This document shows, one piece after another, positions 24,817 through 35,430 of a stretch of 64,000 nt of DNA. Position numbers and translations under genes: made by a program. Under the pieces are notes generated by a model. That model saw only the letters and a program-made list of their open reading frames with translations, was not told the origin of the DNA and did not search any database. The stretch covers positions 7,441,001 through 7,505,000 of the forward strand of contig CM032123.1 in assembly GCA_018894105.1 (NCBI GenBank), read 5' to 3'. Within the stretch, counting starts at the first letter, position 1; every line of letters starts with the position of its first letter. The stretch comes from Jacaranda mimosifolia (Eukaryota; Streptophyta; Magnoliopsida; Lamiales; Bignoniaceae).

Positions 24817-25719
24817 GGAAAAATATATTTTTAGCCCCCTCAAAAAAACGATTTTGGTGGTTTACCCCCTGTGAAAAAAAAGGTTGAAATACCGTCTTGT
24901 GTTTTTAAAAATAAGTGAAAAACCCCTCGGAGACTATAAGTAGAGTGCACGCGCCCATTTCGTATAACACAGGGGGGTAAAAAGATTTTTGCCCAATATA
25001 TATATATGTTATGAATAATGTTATATGCATATACGTGTATATCTATAATTTTATATATATGTGATTATATATATATATGCCTGTATATAATTTTTTATAT
25101 AATTATATAGTACTTGATTTATATAAATATGTTATATATTTTATAAATATGAAATTATTTAGTTTTGATAATTATGTATATGTATGTATATATAAATTTT
25201 ATAAATATTAAATAATATTTAATTTATATAAATATGTTATATGTTTCATAAAAATAAAATTATTTAATTTTAGATTAAACAAAAGAAAAAGAAATATATA
25301 TTATATGTATATATATATGTTATAAATAATTTTATATACATATATATTATGCATATACGTATTTATATAATTTTTTATATGTATATAATTATATATATGT
25401 ATGGATATATAATTTTATAAATATTAGATAGTATTTAATTTATATAAATATTTTTGTTAGTATTTTATAAATACATAGGATATTTAATTTAGATTAAATA
25501 AAAAGAAAAAGAAAAAGATAAGGATATAAAGTAATTATATATATGAGGTTATTTTCATCCTTTCAATAAAAAATTCAACTCAAATAGACAGAAGAGGTCA
25601 GTGATCCAAATTTTAAAAATATAAGGCGGCGTTTCATCCTTTTTTTTTCACAAGGGGGGGGGGGGGGGTTAAACCGCCTATTTCGTATAATATAGGGTGT
25701 ACAAAAAAGATTTTAACCC
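24817..25719. mobile_element. MULE-type MITE, 10-bp TSD, AT-rich core
   Basis: A 903-bp element flanked by the exact 10-bp repeat AAATTAGAAT (24807-24816 and 25720-25729), the TSD length of Mutator-like elements. Long imperfect TIRs are visible. On the left GGTTTACCCCCTGTG precedes AAAAAAAAGGTTGAAAT. The right end inverted reads GGTTTAACCCCC, continuing into CTTGTGAAAAAAAAAGG. The core (about 24990-25540) is almost pure A/T with ATATATGT-type simple repeats. A run of 16 G lies at about 25653-25668 in the right TIR. No coding capacity. Confidence 0.85.
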
Positions 25720-25933
25720 AAATTAGAATTATTGATGTGAAGTCAGATAAAAAAAAAAAAGGATTGAAGTGTTGGCAACTAATCTTGTCGGTAGCCCAAT
25801 CTAGTGGACTAATGACTAGTACAACACAAATACAAAAACAAAAGTCATACAAAGTTCCAATTAGTTTATACACTTTTAACATAATGCACTTAAAAGCATG
25901 TTGAAACGGCTACCCATGCAAATAAAATGGCAA

Positions 25934-26422
25934 CTACAACACAAGTTTTCCAATGACCAATCCCAGTAGTAGCCCAACAAAGGCAACAACAATAACACAA
26001 CCGCACCCAAGACAACCTCCGAAGACCAAAATAGATTTGAATGAGGAATTGGGATATGCACATAACTCAGGCCGTTGAAAACTAGAGTTATCATTTGAAG
26101 GGCCTGATCGTGAACTTTCGCTTTGCTCTGCATGATCAAGGGTTCTACTATCATGTGAGTTTGAGCACTTATATGCTGAAGGAGTCTGAACGTAGGAACC
26201 TGAATTAAATCTCGACGAGTGTGATTGGTATGATTCATTGTGTACTGGTGAATAGTTCAAAGGAAACCCTTGGTACACATCCCACTAGATGAAGTGACCA
26301 TCGTGATTATTCCTTTTTGGACATTTGTAAAACCACATGCCAGGATTCTTTGTCGTATGAGATTGACGGAGCACCATTTGTCCTCCACCGTAAGGGCAAT
26401 CTGGTGATGGCTTTAGGAGCAT
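25934..26422 (-). pseudogene. GRF-type zinc finger protein with C-terminal membrane anchor
   Basis: From the minus-strand ATG at 26422 the frame gives MLLKPSPDCPYGGGQMVLRQ, then NPGMWFYKCPKR, a GRF zinc-finger pattern (CP-x-GG-x-LR, then NPG-x-x-FY-x-CP). An in-frame TAG follows GHFI, then WDVYQGF, a serine-rich linker, and a hydrophobic segment beginning SILVFGGCLGCGCVIVV that would span a membrane once near the C-terminus. Length 163 codons including the internal stop. GRF fingers bind nucleic acid in known proteins; the role of small plant GRF-plus-membrane proteins is not known to me. The expected fourth ligand (normally CGFF) is replaced (DGHFI). The nonsense codon suggests a pseudogene, possibly cargo of the surrounding transposon block. 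Confidence 0.72.
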
Positions 26423-26665
26423 TTCTCACTAACCAACTAGCATGCAAGGAAAGATTGCAATTAAAAAAGGAAGTATGATATTATGTGTAGAATTTTATAC
26501 TAGTTCTACAAATTTGGATCCTTATCACCGGTGCAATGCAGTCAACCACTATCTTCAAATCGATTTCACATAAATTCCATCATCTCCAGATTTATAGATT
26601 ATCAATGCAGACCAATATATTCGATTACATGGATAATGTATTAATCTGTTATCGTATTCCCCAGG
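26423..26665. other. Left flank of the gypsy element
   Basis: Short non-coding stretch between the GRF pseudogene and the gypsy LTR. It probably holds the GRF gene's upstream region. The last five bases CCAGG resemble CTAGG after the other gypsy LTR (TSD with one mismatch). Confidence 0.5.
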
Positions 26666-27235
26666 TGTCATAAGGCGCTTCTCAAGTAACGAGGAAACTG
26701 CGCACTGTGCGGCTAGTAGCTTGCCATACGCCAACTACGTCCGTAGAAATATAACCGTCAAAGCTTGATAGCCGTTGGGTGATTGTGTGTCGCAATCTCG
26801 CCCACACTAGGGCACTTTAGAGGCACAATCCCTAACGGTACTTACTCACACGCCGGAACGTTTTGGAAAGAAAACTCCATTTCATTGATAACAACAACAG
26901 TACAATATCGATAATCGTTAGAGCAACGCTAGACGTTGGGGAGGGGACTCTAACAATGCAAGTACAACTTAGCTTCGAATACTCATTCCCCCTATAATAG
27001 GCTTACAAAAGAAAAAACATTGTTACAGCACTAGATATTGAAAAGCTGAAAATTACAATAAAAGCGGCAGCATCCTGCTTATATATGTACAATAGTGAAA
27101 ACAAAAGAAAAGGCCTACACCTAGGACATGGTAGATACTCCTTGGAGTGCAAGTCCATTAATGCAGGCTATTGAGGGGCGGCCCGGATGCCCTGTAGACG
27201 GTCAAGGGGTCCTATGGCGGGAGCGACCCTTGACA
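26666..27235 (-). repeat. Gypsy 3' LTR
   Basis: 570 bp, TGTCA...TGACA. It aligns along its length with 31882-32495 but lacks a ~40-bp segment present there near 31970-32010. With the element on the minus strand this is the 3' LTR. Confidence 0.93.
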
Positions 27236-27248
27236 TTTTCCCCCACTT
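27236..27248 (-). other. Gypsy polypurine tract
   Basis: On the minus strand it reads AAGTGGGGGAAAA directly next to the 3' LTR, the primer site for plus-strand DNA synthesis. Confidence 0.85.
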
Positions 27249-27249
27249 G

Positions 27250-28475
27250 AGATGGCGACGTCCTCGACGACACTGAGGCCTGATATGCCTCTAACAGAGG
27301 TTGTAACGCCTTAAGGTTCATCACCCGCTCCCAAGAGTTCTCCTCACTGCTACATCCTTCCATTTCACCAAGTACTCCATTTGAGTTGCGCTTCCTGTGC
27401 TAGTTACTCGATGATTTAGAATTGCTTCCGCCACCCTCTTTTCTTTCTTCGTGAACGTCAATTATGGGTGGCTAGGTCTATTACGGGATGCGTCCTCCTG
27501 ATCTGCATGATAAGGTTTAAGCTGGCTCACATAGAGGATATTATGAATTTTTCACCAGTCAGGCAACGCTATCTTGTAGGCTACATTCCCGATGCATTTA
27601 ATGATAGGCAACAGTCCAATGTACTTCTGCATTAAGCGAGGGTCTCTCCCCCTTGCTGCTTTTGACTGTATCGAATCAGGGACCTTTACCAATACCATAT
27701 CTCCTACTTGAAATTCACTGAAGCGACGATTCTGATCTGTATGCTTTTTCATCCGCTTCCGAGCTTTCTCGAGGTAGCTTCGGGCTAAATCAACATTCTG
27801 TTTCCATTCCTGCGAGAAACTCCGTGCAAGAGGATACCGCACACCTTGCGAGGAGTCCAGAGTGTGTGGGAGTAGCGGTTGCTGCCCAGTCGCAATCTCA
27901 AAAGCACTCTTATTGGTGGTAGAGCACTTCTGGGTGTTGAAGCACAGCTGAGCAACATCCAATGGCTTCACCCAATCCTTCTGAGAGCCGCTCACAAAGT
28001 GTCGAAGATATTCCTCCAACATGGAATTGAAGCGCTCGGTTTGGCCGTCAAACTGTGGATGATAGCTCGAGCTCATAATTAGTTTGGATCTGAGGAGTTT
28101 GAAGAGCTCGGTCCAAAAGCTGCCAGTAAACTGAGAGTCCTGATCACTGACAATATCCTTCGGCAGTCCCCAATACTTAACAATGTGCTTGAAGAAGAGA
28201 TGAGCCGTCCCTTCTGCTGTAATATGTTTAGGGGCTGCAATAAAAGTAGCATACTTAGAGAACCGGTCTACCACGACAATGATAGTCCCCAAATCTCCCA
28301 TCTTAGGCAACCCAATGATGTAATCCATAGATATGCTCTCCTAAGGTCGTTGGGGAATCGGAAGTGGCTCCAACAAGCCTGGTTTCTTCTGATGGTCCGG
28401 CTTGTTCTACTGGCACACCAGACAAGTATGGACATAAGTCTCAATATCATCCCGCATCTACGGCCAATAATATGA
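27250..28475 (-). pseudogene. Gypsy integrase with C-terminal chromodomain
   Basis: Minus strand. The core begins MDYIIGLPKMGDLGTIIVVV with DRFSKYATF, then DIVSDQDSQFTGSFWTELF, and SSSYHPQFDGQTERFNSMLE with the third catalytic acid. The catalytic DD(35)E residues are therefore still present. The GPY/F-like tail FQVGDMVLVKV follows. After a stop (DW) the reading continues as NILYVSQLKPYH and then a chromodomain (MEYLVKWKG, EENSWERVMNL) containing a one-base deletion. Chromodomains steer chromoviruses to marked heterochromatin. Upstream, the zinc-binding region is broken by stops near 28349. Confidence 0.9.
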
Positions 28476-28882
28476 TATGTGCACCAAAGCATAGGTGCGC
28501 TCTACTCCTGGGTGTCCCCCTAAAGAGTGTAGTGGCATTTCGAAATCAATGATTTCCTCAGGTCCCCGCTTTTTGGGATATACATGTAGTTTTCTTTGGT
28601 CATCAAGAGTCCTCCATCCATCTAAAACTGCCGAGTTTTGCCCTTCTCGGCAAGGTCAACCAAATACTGCCCTGCAGGATCTTTCGATAAGAGCTCTCGT
28701 ATTCAGTCCTTTACAGAGGTGGTAGCTACACTCGAGGACAAAGCGGCCACCATCCTCGTATGATCTGCCCTCCGGCTCAAGGCGTCTACCACATGGTTGC
28801 TCGTACCGGCACGGTACTCCAAGGTAAAGTTAAACTCTGCCAACAACTCTTGCCACCGTGCTTACTTACTGGTCAGTTTAGA

Positions 28883-30147
28883 CTAGCTCATAAAATGGCT
28901 GACAACAATATTATCCGTCCTGACCACAAAAGGAAAGCCCAACAAGTAATGCCACCATAGTCTGAGGCAGTGAACTACGGCTAGCAACTCTTTTTCATGC
29001 GCTGAATAGCGCCTCTTTGCTTCCTTCAACTTGCAGCTCTCGAAAGCAACAGGATGCCCGTCCTGAATCAAAACTCCTCCAAGAGAAAAGTTCGAAGCAT
29101 CAGTCTCCACTTCGAACATCTTCGTCAAGTTCGGGAGGGCCAACACAGGGTCCGACACCATAGCTCTCGTTAGTCCCTCGAACGCTGCTTGGCATTGAGG
29201 TGTCCAATTCCAAGACTTTGTCTTCTTCGTGAGGTCGGTGAGGGGTCGTGCTATTTCAGAGTAGCCTTTCACAAATCTGCGATAATAGTTTGCCAACCCA
29301 AGAAACGACCGCACTTCATGAACATTCCCGGGAGGCTGCCACTCCTGAATAGCTTGCACTTTCTTCAGGTCCATACGAATTCTCCTCGCTCCACGATGTG
29401 ACCTAAGAAATGAATTTTCTCCTGAGCAAACGAACACTTCGACGGCTTGGCGTATAGTTCATGCTCACGAAGCCGAGTGAGAACCTTTCGCAGATGCTCC
29501 AGATGTTCGGCCAAGGTCCCACTATACACCACAATATCATCCAGGTACACCACCACAAACTCATCCAAAAAACCATGGAGTACTTGGTTCATCAACGTGT
29601 TGAAGGTTGCTGGGGCGTTCGTTAGTCCAAAAGGCATGACCAGGAACTCAAAGGCCCTATACCTTGTGACCATTGTAGTCTTCACCTCATCTCCCTCCTG
29701 GATCCGAACTTGCCAGTAACCCGACCTCAAATCAATCTTTGTAAAGTATTTTGCCCGGCTAAGTCGGTCAAAGCAATCGGCCATAAGCGGTATAGGATAC
29801 TTGTTCTTCACAGTAATTTTGTTCAATGCCCGGTAGTCACAGCACATCCGTAAGGACCCACCAGTCTTCTTTTGGAACAATACAGGGGCTCCATATGGTG
29901 ACTTGGCGGGCTTGATGATCCCACACTCCAGCATTTCCTTCAACTGCTTCCTAAGCTCCTCAAGCGCAGGTTGCGACATCCGATATGGCGCTTGGGCAGG
30001 AGGTTTGGTACCCGGCACCAACTCAATCTCATGATCCACTGCTCTCTTCGGCGGTAGCTTCTGAGGCAATTCGTCTGGCATCACATCCTCAAATTCCTGC
30101 AAGAGCTCCTTAACCACACCAGGGATTGGCCCTGATGCCTCCTCCAT
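28883..30147 (-). pseudogene. Gypsy reverse transcriptase and RNase H
   Basis: Two adjoining minus-strand frames. The RT (30147 down to about 29370) shows [46 protein letters not shown] and the catalytic YLDDIVVYS. After a frameshift near 29370-29400 comes [14 protein letters not shown] with [14 protein letters not shown]. The RNase H has [28 protein letters not shown] and VVRTDN. Together they copy the element RNA into DNA. The frameshift and downstream stops prevent a single product. Confidence 0.95.
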
Positions 30148-30186
30148 CTCTTCAAATCAAAGGGTGCACAAGAATGACGACTCGTT

Positions 30187-30711
30187 TCATTTGCAACCCT
30201 TCTCAAACTGAATAGATGAGAGATTTTTGTCCCCCAGTTTCCAAGTCAATATAGGTATGACGCACGGCTTGGTTCCCATCATCATCAATGAATCCACGTG
30301 CGGCATCACTACCGTCCTTGTGTCCCTCAGAAATTCAAGCCCAAGGATAAGCTTGAAATCATCCATCAGGACCACTGAAAGGTTTGTCCTCCCCTCGAAT
30401 GGTCCCACCTTGATGAGCACAGATTTGGTCACTCCTGCAACCGGCTGAGCAGCTGAATTAATAGCTTTCACCCGACCAACTCCTTTCTGCAGTACAAGCC
30501 CGAGTTTCTCTACTTCGGCACTTGCTAGGTAGTTGTGGGTGGCACCAGCATCAACCATGGCACGAACCGATTTGCCATTGATCTTCACATCAACGAACAT
30601 CAGCCCTTTCTTTCTATAGTTTCGAGGCTGTGATCCCTCCTCCGGCTGGTTCTCAGTTAGGGCGGGTGCAGTCTTGCTCGCCTTTGGTGGCATTGTTCTT
30701 TTAGCTGCCAC
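30187..30711 (-). pseudogene. Gypsy aspartic protease
   Basis: The minus-strand frame gives MFVDVKINGKSVRAMVDAGATHNYL, with the catalytic motif changed from the usual D-T/S-G-A to DAGA. The flap-like LILGLEFLRD is present. This domain cleaves the gag-pol polyprotein. The frame stops at 30187, separating it from the RT. Confidence 0.85.
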
Positions 30712-30859
30712 CTGTCAAATTATATTGCACCACTGTGAGATGGCCCCAAGGTTGTCCTCACCCTCATTTGACTCCTGCTCTCCAGCAGTAGGGGCCTGAG
30801 TCTCGATTTACTTAGGCACCCTCCCCACTTCTGCAAGGCTCGCTAAGGCATTCAGTAAA

Positions 30860-31838
30860 TGATGCTTCGGATAATCTTTTATCCGGTGTGGACCACCACG
30901 AAGGAAACATCCACTATTCTTCTGCGGTGCTCCCTACCTATTTTCTAGTTTCGCCTTATTGGAACTCGCCTGTGAGCTCCCTTGGGTGTGGGATTGCCTC
31001 TCTCCCCCATATTTGCTTGGATTCGGCCCGAATGATTTCGTCCCGTCCTATTTTGACTGATTAATGTTGGAGGCTACATGTTTCTCCTTTCGGGGCTCTG
31101 AACTGTAATCCATTAGCCGCTCCGCTGCTCCCATAGCAATATTCAAATTGGCCACTCTTTGATGCTGCAGCTTGGCACGCGCCCACGGTTTCAATCTTTC
31201 CAAAAATGTGAAAAGCTTATCCTTCTCGGACATATCCCTTATGTCTAGCATGTGCGTGGAGAAAGCTTTCACATATTCCCTGATGGAGATTGTATGCTTC
31301 AGGTCTCGTAAGTCCAGCCTGGCATTATATTCGACATTCTCCGGGAAGAACTATTGCCTGATTGCTTCCTGGAGCTGATCCCATGTATCCATATGCATCC
31401 GACGTGCCTGGATATCTGCATATTTGGTCCGCCACCATAGTTTTGCATCTCTCATCAAATACATGGTAGCGGTCGCCACTTTTCTTGCCTCATCCTCAAT
31501 ATTAGCAGCAAGGAAGTACTGTTCCATGTCAAACAGGAAGTTCTCGACCTTCTTTGCATCTCTTGCCTCATCTCTTGATTCAAATCGGCTGTATTATTTT
31601 CCCTGTGGGCCTCCGTCAAAGCCTGACAGGCATTTCTGCTCTCACCCAGTTGAGCATGGAGATCCATGATCTCTGCTTCCAGTCCTTCGACCTTCTCCTC
31701 TAAGGTCTCAACCACAAACCGCAGCCTGGAGTCCTTATCCTCCAGTGCGTCCAATCGTTGTTTTGTAGCACCAATCCGTCTTAGGGCTTCATTCTCTTGC
31801 CCCGCTATATTTGCGGAAGCTGCAGGTTCTAGCGCCAT
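30860..31838 (-). pseudogene. Gypsy gag remnant
   Basis: On the minus strand from MALEPAASANIAGQENEALR (31838): a coiled-coil-like start (LEDKDSRLRFVVETLEEKVE), then after frame breaks the capsid-like segment DMSEKDKLFTFLERLKPWAR. A degenerate zinc knuckle follows near 30880-30930 (CFLRGGPHRIKDYP), in which the second and fourth cysteines are lost. Gag forms the particle that packages element RNA. Several stops and shifts. Confidence 0.8.
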
Positions 31839-31866
31839 TTGCCTCGGCTAATAGATCAAGAGCCGA

Positions 31867-31879
31867 GGCTCTAATACCA
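31867..31879 (-). other. Gypsy primer-binding site (tRNA-iMet type)
   Basis: On the minus strand TGGTATTAGAGCC lies two bases inside the 5' LTR, one mismatch from the usual TGGTATCAGAGCC complementary to initiator tRNA-Met. Confidence 0.85.
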
Positions 31880-31881
31880 CC

Positions 31882-32495
31882 TGTCACAGGGTGCTTCTCA
31901 AGTAACGAGGAAATTGCGCACTGTGCGGCTAGTAGCTTGCCACACGCCAACTATGTCCGTCGAAATACAACCGCTAATTGTCTCGGTAACAGTTAAGAGC
32001 TTAGTAACCGTCAAAGCTTGATAGCCGTTGGGTGATTGTGTGTCGCAATCCCGCCCACACTAGGGTACTTTAGAGGCACAATCCCTAACGGTACTCACTC
32101 ATACGCCAGAATGTTTTGGAAAGAAAACTCCATTTCATTGATAACAACAACAGTACAATATCGATAATCGTTAGAGCAACGCTAGATGTTGGGGGGGACT
32201 TTAACAATGCACAGTACAACTCAACTTTGAATACTCATTCCTCCCTATAATAGGCTTAAAAAAGAAAAACGTTGTTACAATACTAGATATTGAAAAGCTG
32301 AAAATTACAACAAAAACGACAGCATCTTGCCTATATATGTACAATAGTGAAAACAAAGAAAACGCCTACACCTAGGACACGGTAGATACTCCTTGGAGTG
32401 CAAGTCCGTTGATACAGGTTGTTGAGGGGTGGCCGGGGCGGCCAGGATGCCCTGTAAATGATCAAGGTGCCCTATGGCGGGAGCGACCCTTAACA
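31882..32495 (-). repeat. Gypsy 5' LTR
   Basis: 614 bp, TGTCA...TAACA, the partner of 26666-27235. The extra ~40 bp near 31970-32010 relative to the other LTR and scattered substitutions indicate an old insertion. Confidence 0.93.
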
Positions 32496-33262
32496 CTAGG
32501 GATGGCCTCTTCACATTATATGTAACTCACAACATGTAAATCTTGCAATCACACAACAAATCAGGAAATAGAACCAAGGCCACTTGCAAATCATATATCC
32601 GCCGAAATATAATTAGTTTCCATATGATTTATTAACTATGAAATGCCCATTTGACTTGTTAGAATTTTGGTACTCCGTGAAAACAAACACAAGGAAATGA
32701 AGGTTATAGAGATAAATTCCGCCAATATGTACCAAATAATAGAAATTAGGAAGAAAACAATGCCCAAAATGGACAACCATACTCACCCCACAAATACCCA
32801 TATATGCTTCCACTGGACAAAAGACGTTATGCAAACTGTGGGCTGGCCGAAATGATTAGCTCCGCAAGCATACTCGGCCAGAAAATTATTGGATTTATAC
32901 AATTGGAGAAGTCTATAGGTGTGTCAACAAATTTCAAAGGAGCTGTAGTGTAGGGAAGGGATTTCGGCAGGGTTGTGCCTTCAAGGAAAATGGATTCTTT
33001 TGAATGAAAATTGTGGTAGAAAGTTTGTTTTTCCTTTCCTCAATTTTTTTGGCAATTGGAAGGGGCCTACCGGGGTCACAAATGTAATATCCATATTTAA
33101 TGTTATATATCAAACATGTGTGCTGGACAACATAACATTGTAGTGGCTGCTAGTAGACTACAACAATCTGGCCTATCAAACAACATAATAGATTCTTCAA
33201 TCATGATTTAGCAGCAACTAATACAATCGTGCCTATTCATGAAATTCCAACATTGTAGTGCT
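32496..33262. other. Right end of the 20-kb nested block
   Basis: Non-coding DNA between the gypsy element and the resumed copia LTR. It holds the inverted match to the block's left edge (33174-33191). The exact 11-bp direct repeat ACATTGTAGTG occurs at 33135-33145 and 33250-33260. A stretch near 33097-33150 resembles 13090-13137 on the left edge. No gene recognised. Confidence 0.5.
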
Positions 33263-33811
33263 GTTGGAATTTTTATGGCAACATGGACTCAAGAAAGGGA
33301 AGTTACGGCTGAAACTTTATATGGCAACATGACATGTCCAGAAGATGCAAAAGATTCTGAATAAACTTCATCTATTTTAAATAGAAGAAGTCCCAAGACA
33401 AAACACTAAGCATTTTCTCAAAGTTCAGAACTCTACAGGATATTACTCTAAAAGTTGCCTGGAAGTTTGTTTTTGCCTTCCATCATCTAGTCTGTTAGAA
33501 GTTTCTGCGATAGAGGAAATTGCTTTTTGTTGTCGATTTTTTATATCTTATTTTTGTTGTAACTTCATTTGTGTTTAATATAAGTGCAAGTTAAAAATTC
33601 TAAGATTATATCTTAGGTAGTGGAGTAGGCTTGGCGAACCACTATAAATCATTACGTTCATCGCATTTGCTGCTTTTTGATATTTATTATCCATTTAGAT
33701 CTTTATTTTTGTTATATAAAACCTTTCATAAAACCTTCTCAAAAGCAAAAAGTGTTAATTGATTGAGAAAAAGATCAATTCACCCCTCTCTTGATCCCAC
33801 TTATATTTACA
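33263..33811 (+). repeat. Copia 1 5' LTR, second half
   Basis: 549 bp, collinear with the final 549 bp of the 3' LTR (40120-40668). It ends ATTTACA just before the primer site. The first 480 bp of the LTR are absent here. Confidence 0.93.
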
Positions 33812-33826
33812 ATTGGCATCGAAGCA
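33812..33826 (+). other. Copia 1 primer-binding site
   Basis: TTGGCATCGAAGC follows the LTR end at once and resembles TTGGTATCAGAGC, the usual initiator tRNA-Met site, with two substitutions. Confidence 0.7.
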
Positions 33827-33875
33827 TCGAGGCTCATACTATAAGTTCTAACAAACTTGAGCTTAATCGATCCTA

Positions 33876-35430
33876 ATGGTTGTGTCTAGCTTTGATGTTT
33901 ATGTAGACGGACAGTCACATACTCGTCCACCCTTAGTCGATGGTACAAACTACTCCACATGGAATAATCAAATCAAAGAATTTTTCATAGCTCTTGATCA
34001 TGACCTATGGAGCATAGTCATTGATGGACCGTTTATTCCAACTACTAAGAACATGTCTCCTAAGGGCAGAATGAAACTTACTATGGAAGACAAAAGCATA
34101 CTATCCATGAATGCCAAAGCTAAGAATATCCTATCTTGTGCCCTGATCAAGGAAAAATATAACAGAGTCAGCACCTGCTCCGCTGCGAATGAGATGTGGA
34201 ATTGCTTCAAGTCACCCATGAAGGAACATCGTAGGTACAAGAAAGAATTGCTTTACTTACTCACCAATATGAAATGTTCTCCATGAAAACAAGTGAATTA
34301 ATCAGCTAAATGTACGCACGCTTCATGGAGATAGTCAACCCCTATTTGCACTTGGGAAAATCATATTAGAAAGTGAGCAAGTTCAAAAAATCCTGTGATC
34401 CTTACCTCGAGAGTGGACACCAAAGGTCACTGCAATACATGAGGCCAAAAATCTGGAAATTCTATCAATAGGAGAGCTCATCAGATAACTCACTGCTCAT
34501 GAAATAACACTTCTATCAAAAGAAGAAAGTTCCGAAGGCAAAGTTAAGAAAAATATTGCCTTCAACTCAGAACAAAATGGCTGGAATGAAGATTCAGGAG
34601 ATCTGGATGAGGACGACTTGAATGATGAAATATCAATGATCACAAAATACCTTAGGCAACTGACTCAAGCAAGAAATCGCTTCAAAAAAGATAACAAATC
34701 AAGTTTCAAAAGAGGTAGCATGAACTACCAACGATATGAGCAAATCATTTGCCATGAGTGTCATGAAGTTGGCCAAAAAAGACCTAACTGTCCAAAGCTT
34801 AGGAGAAATCCCAAACCCGAGAAAAATTCTAAGTCCAGAGCAATGACCATTACGTGGGATGACTTAGATTCTAATCAATTCAACAATAAGGACAACTGTC
34901 TCGTGGCTGATCGATAGGTAACTCTCTTTTATGAAATAAGTACCAGTGATTCTGAACAAGAAAAAGCTAGGTTGCATGAAGAATTTCAAAATCAACTAGC
35001 TGAGATGCAACAAGAAATAAACTCTATAAACTATCAGATAAAGAATATTCTTGATGAAAAGGTTGAACTTATTCAAAGTTATAACAAAATTATCAAGAAG
35101 GATATGGATGATAGAAATAGTCTTGTTAGAAAAATTCAAGAGCTTGAAAATGAAAATTCCTTCATATTAGAAGAGAATTACAACTTGAAAAGAACCATTA
35201 AAGGAAAAAGGAAAATGGGCGAACCTAAAACCAAATTTTTTGGAAAAAAGAAACAGAAAGTTTGTTATACCTGTGGTAGGAAAGGTCATGTTTGCTACAA
35301 ATGTCCGATAAGAAATGAAATTGGAACTAAATACTTATGGATTCCAAAGTCTAACAAGCAAGGACCCGGTACTACGTGGGTACCTAAAATATTGACAAAT
35401 TATCATGCAGGTTCCACTCAAGAAGAATAA
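33876..35430 (+). pseudogene. Copia 1 gag
   Basis: The frame from 33876 starts MVVSSFDVYVDGQSHTRPPL, then TNYSTWNNQIKEFF, a typical copia gag N-terminus. Segments after frame breaks continue to a first degenerate knuckle (CHECHEVGQKRPNC, histidine lost) at about 34750-34790. A coiled-coil stretch (34972-35200) and an intact CCHC knuckle (CYTCGRKGHVCYKC) at about 35263-35305 follow. Gag forms the RNA-packaging particle. Stops near 34284, 34396, 34484 and 34915 break it. Confidence 0.85.

Larger units (their letters stand above)
26666..32495 (-). mobile_element. Ty3/gypsy chromovirus-type retrotransposon
   Basis: A 5830-bp element on the minus strand with two direct LTRs (26666-27235 and 31882-32495), both bounded by TGTCA at one end and TGACA or TAACA at the other. 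Going 5' to 3' on its own strand it has an iMet-type primer site, gag, aspartic protease, reverse transcriptase, RNase H, integrase and a chromodomain, then a polypurine tract. The protease-RT-RNase H-integrase order defines gypsy. The chromodomain and ~5.8-kb size point to a chromovirus, perhaps the Reina group. Multiple stops and frameshifts make it inactive. TSD is CCAGG/CTAGG, 4 of 5. Confidence 0.95.
13085..33262. mobile_element. 20-kb nested block inside the copia 5' LTR (possible large Harbinger)
   Basis: This is the sequence separating the two halves of the copia 5' LTR. Near its edges lie inverted matches: CTAGTATGCTGTTTGATA at 13134-13151 and, inverted at 33174-33191, CTATTATGTTGTTTGATA (16 of 18 identical). 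The outer ends (AATGTT, then AATAGCATCAATTG versus AATAGGCACGATTG) also align weakly. A degenerate Harbinger transposase and Myb/SANT pair lie inside, so the block may be one large PIF/Harbinger element that later received a hAT, a MULE-type MITE and a gypsy element. No clean TSD is seen, and 24 bp of LTR are missing at the junction. The single-element reading is an inference. Confidence 0.45.
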
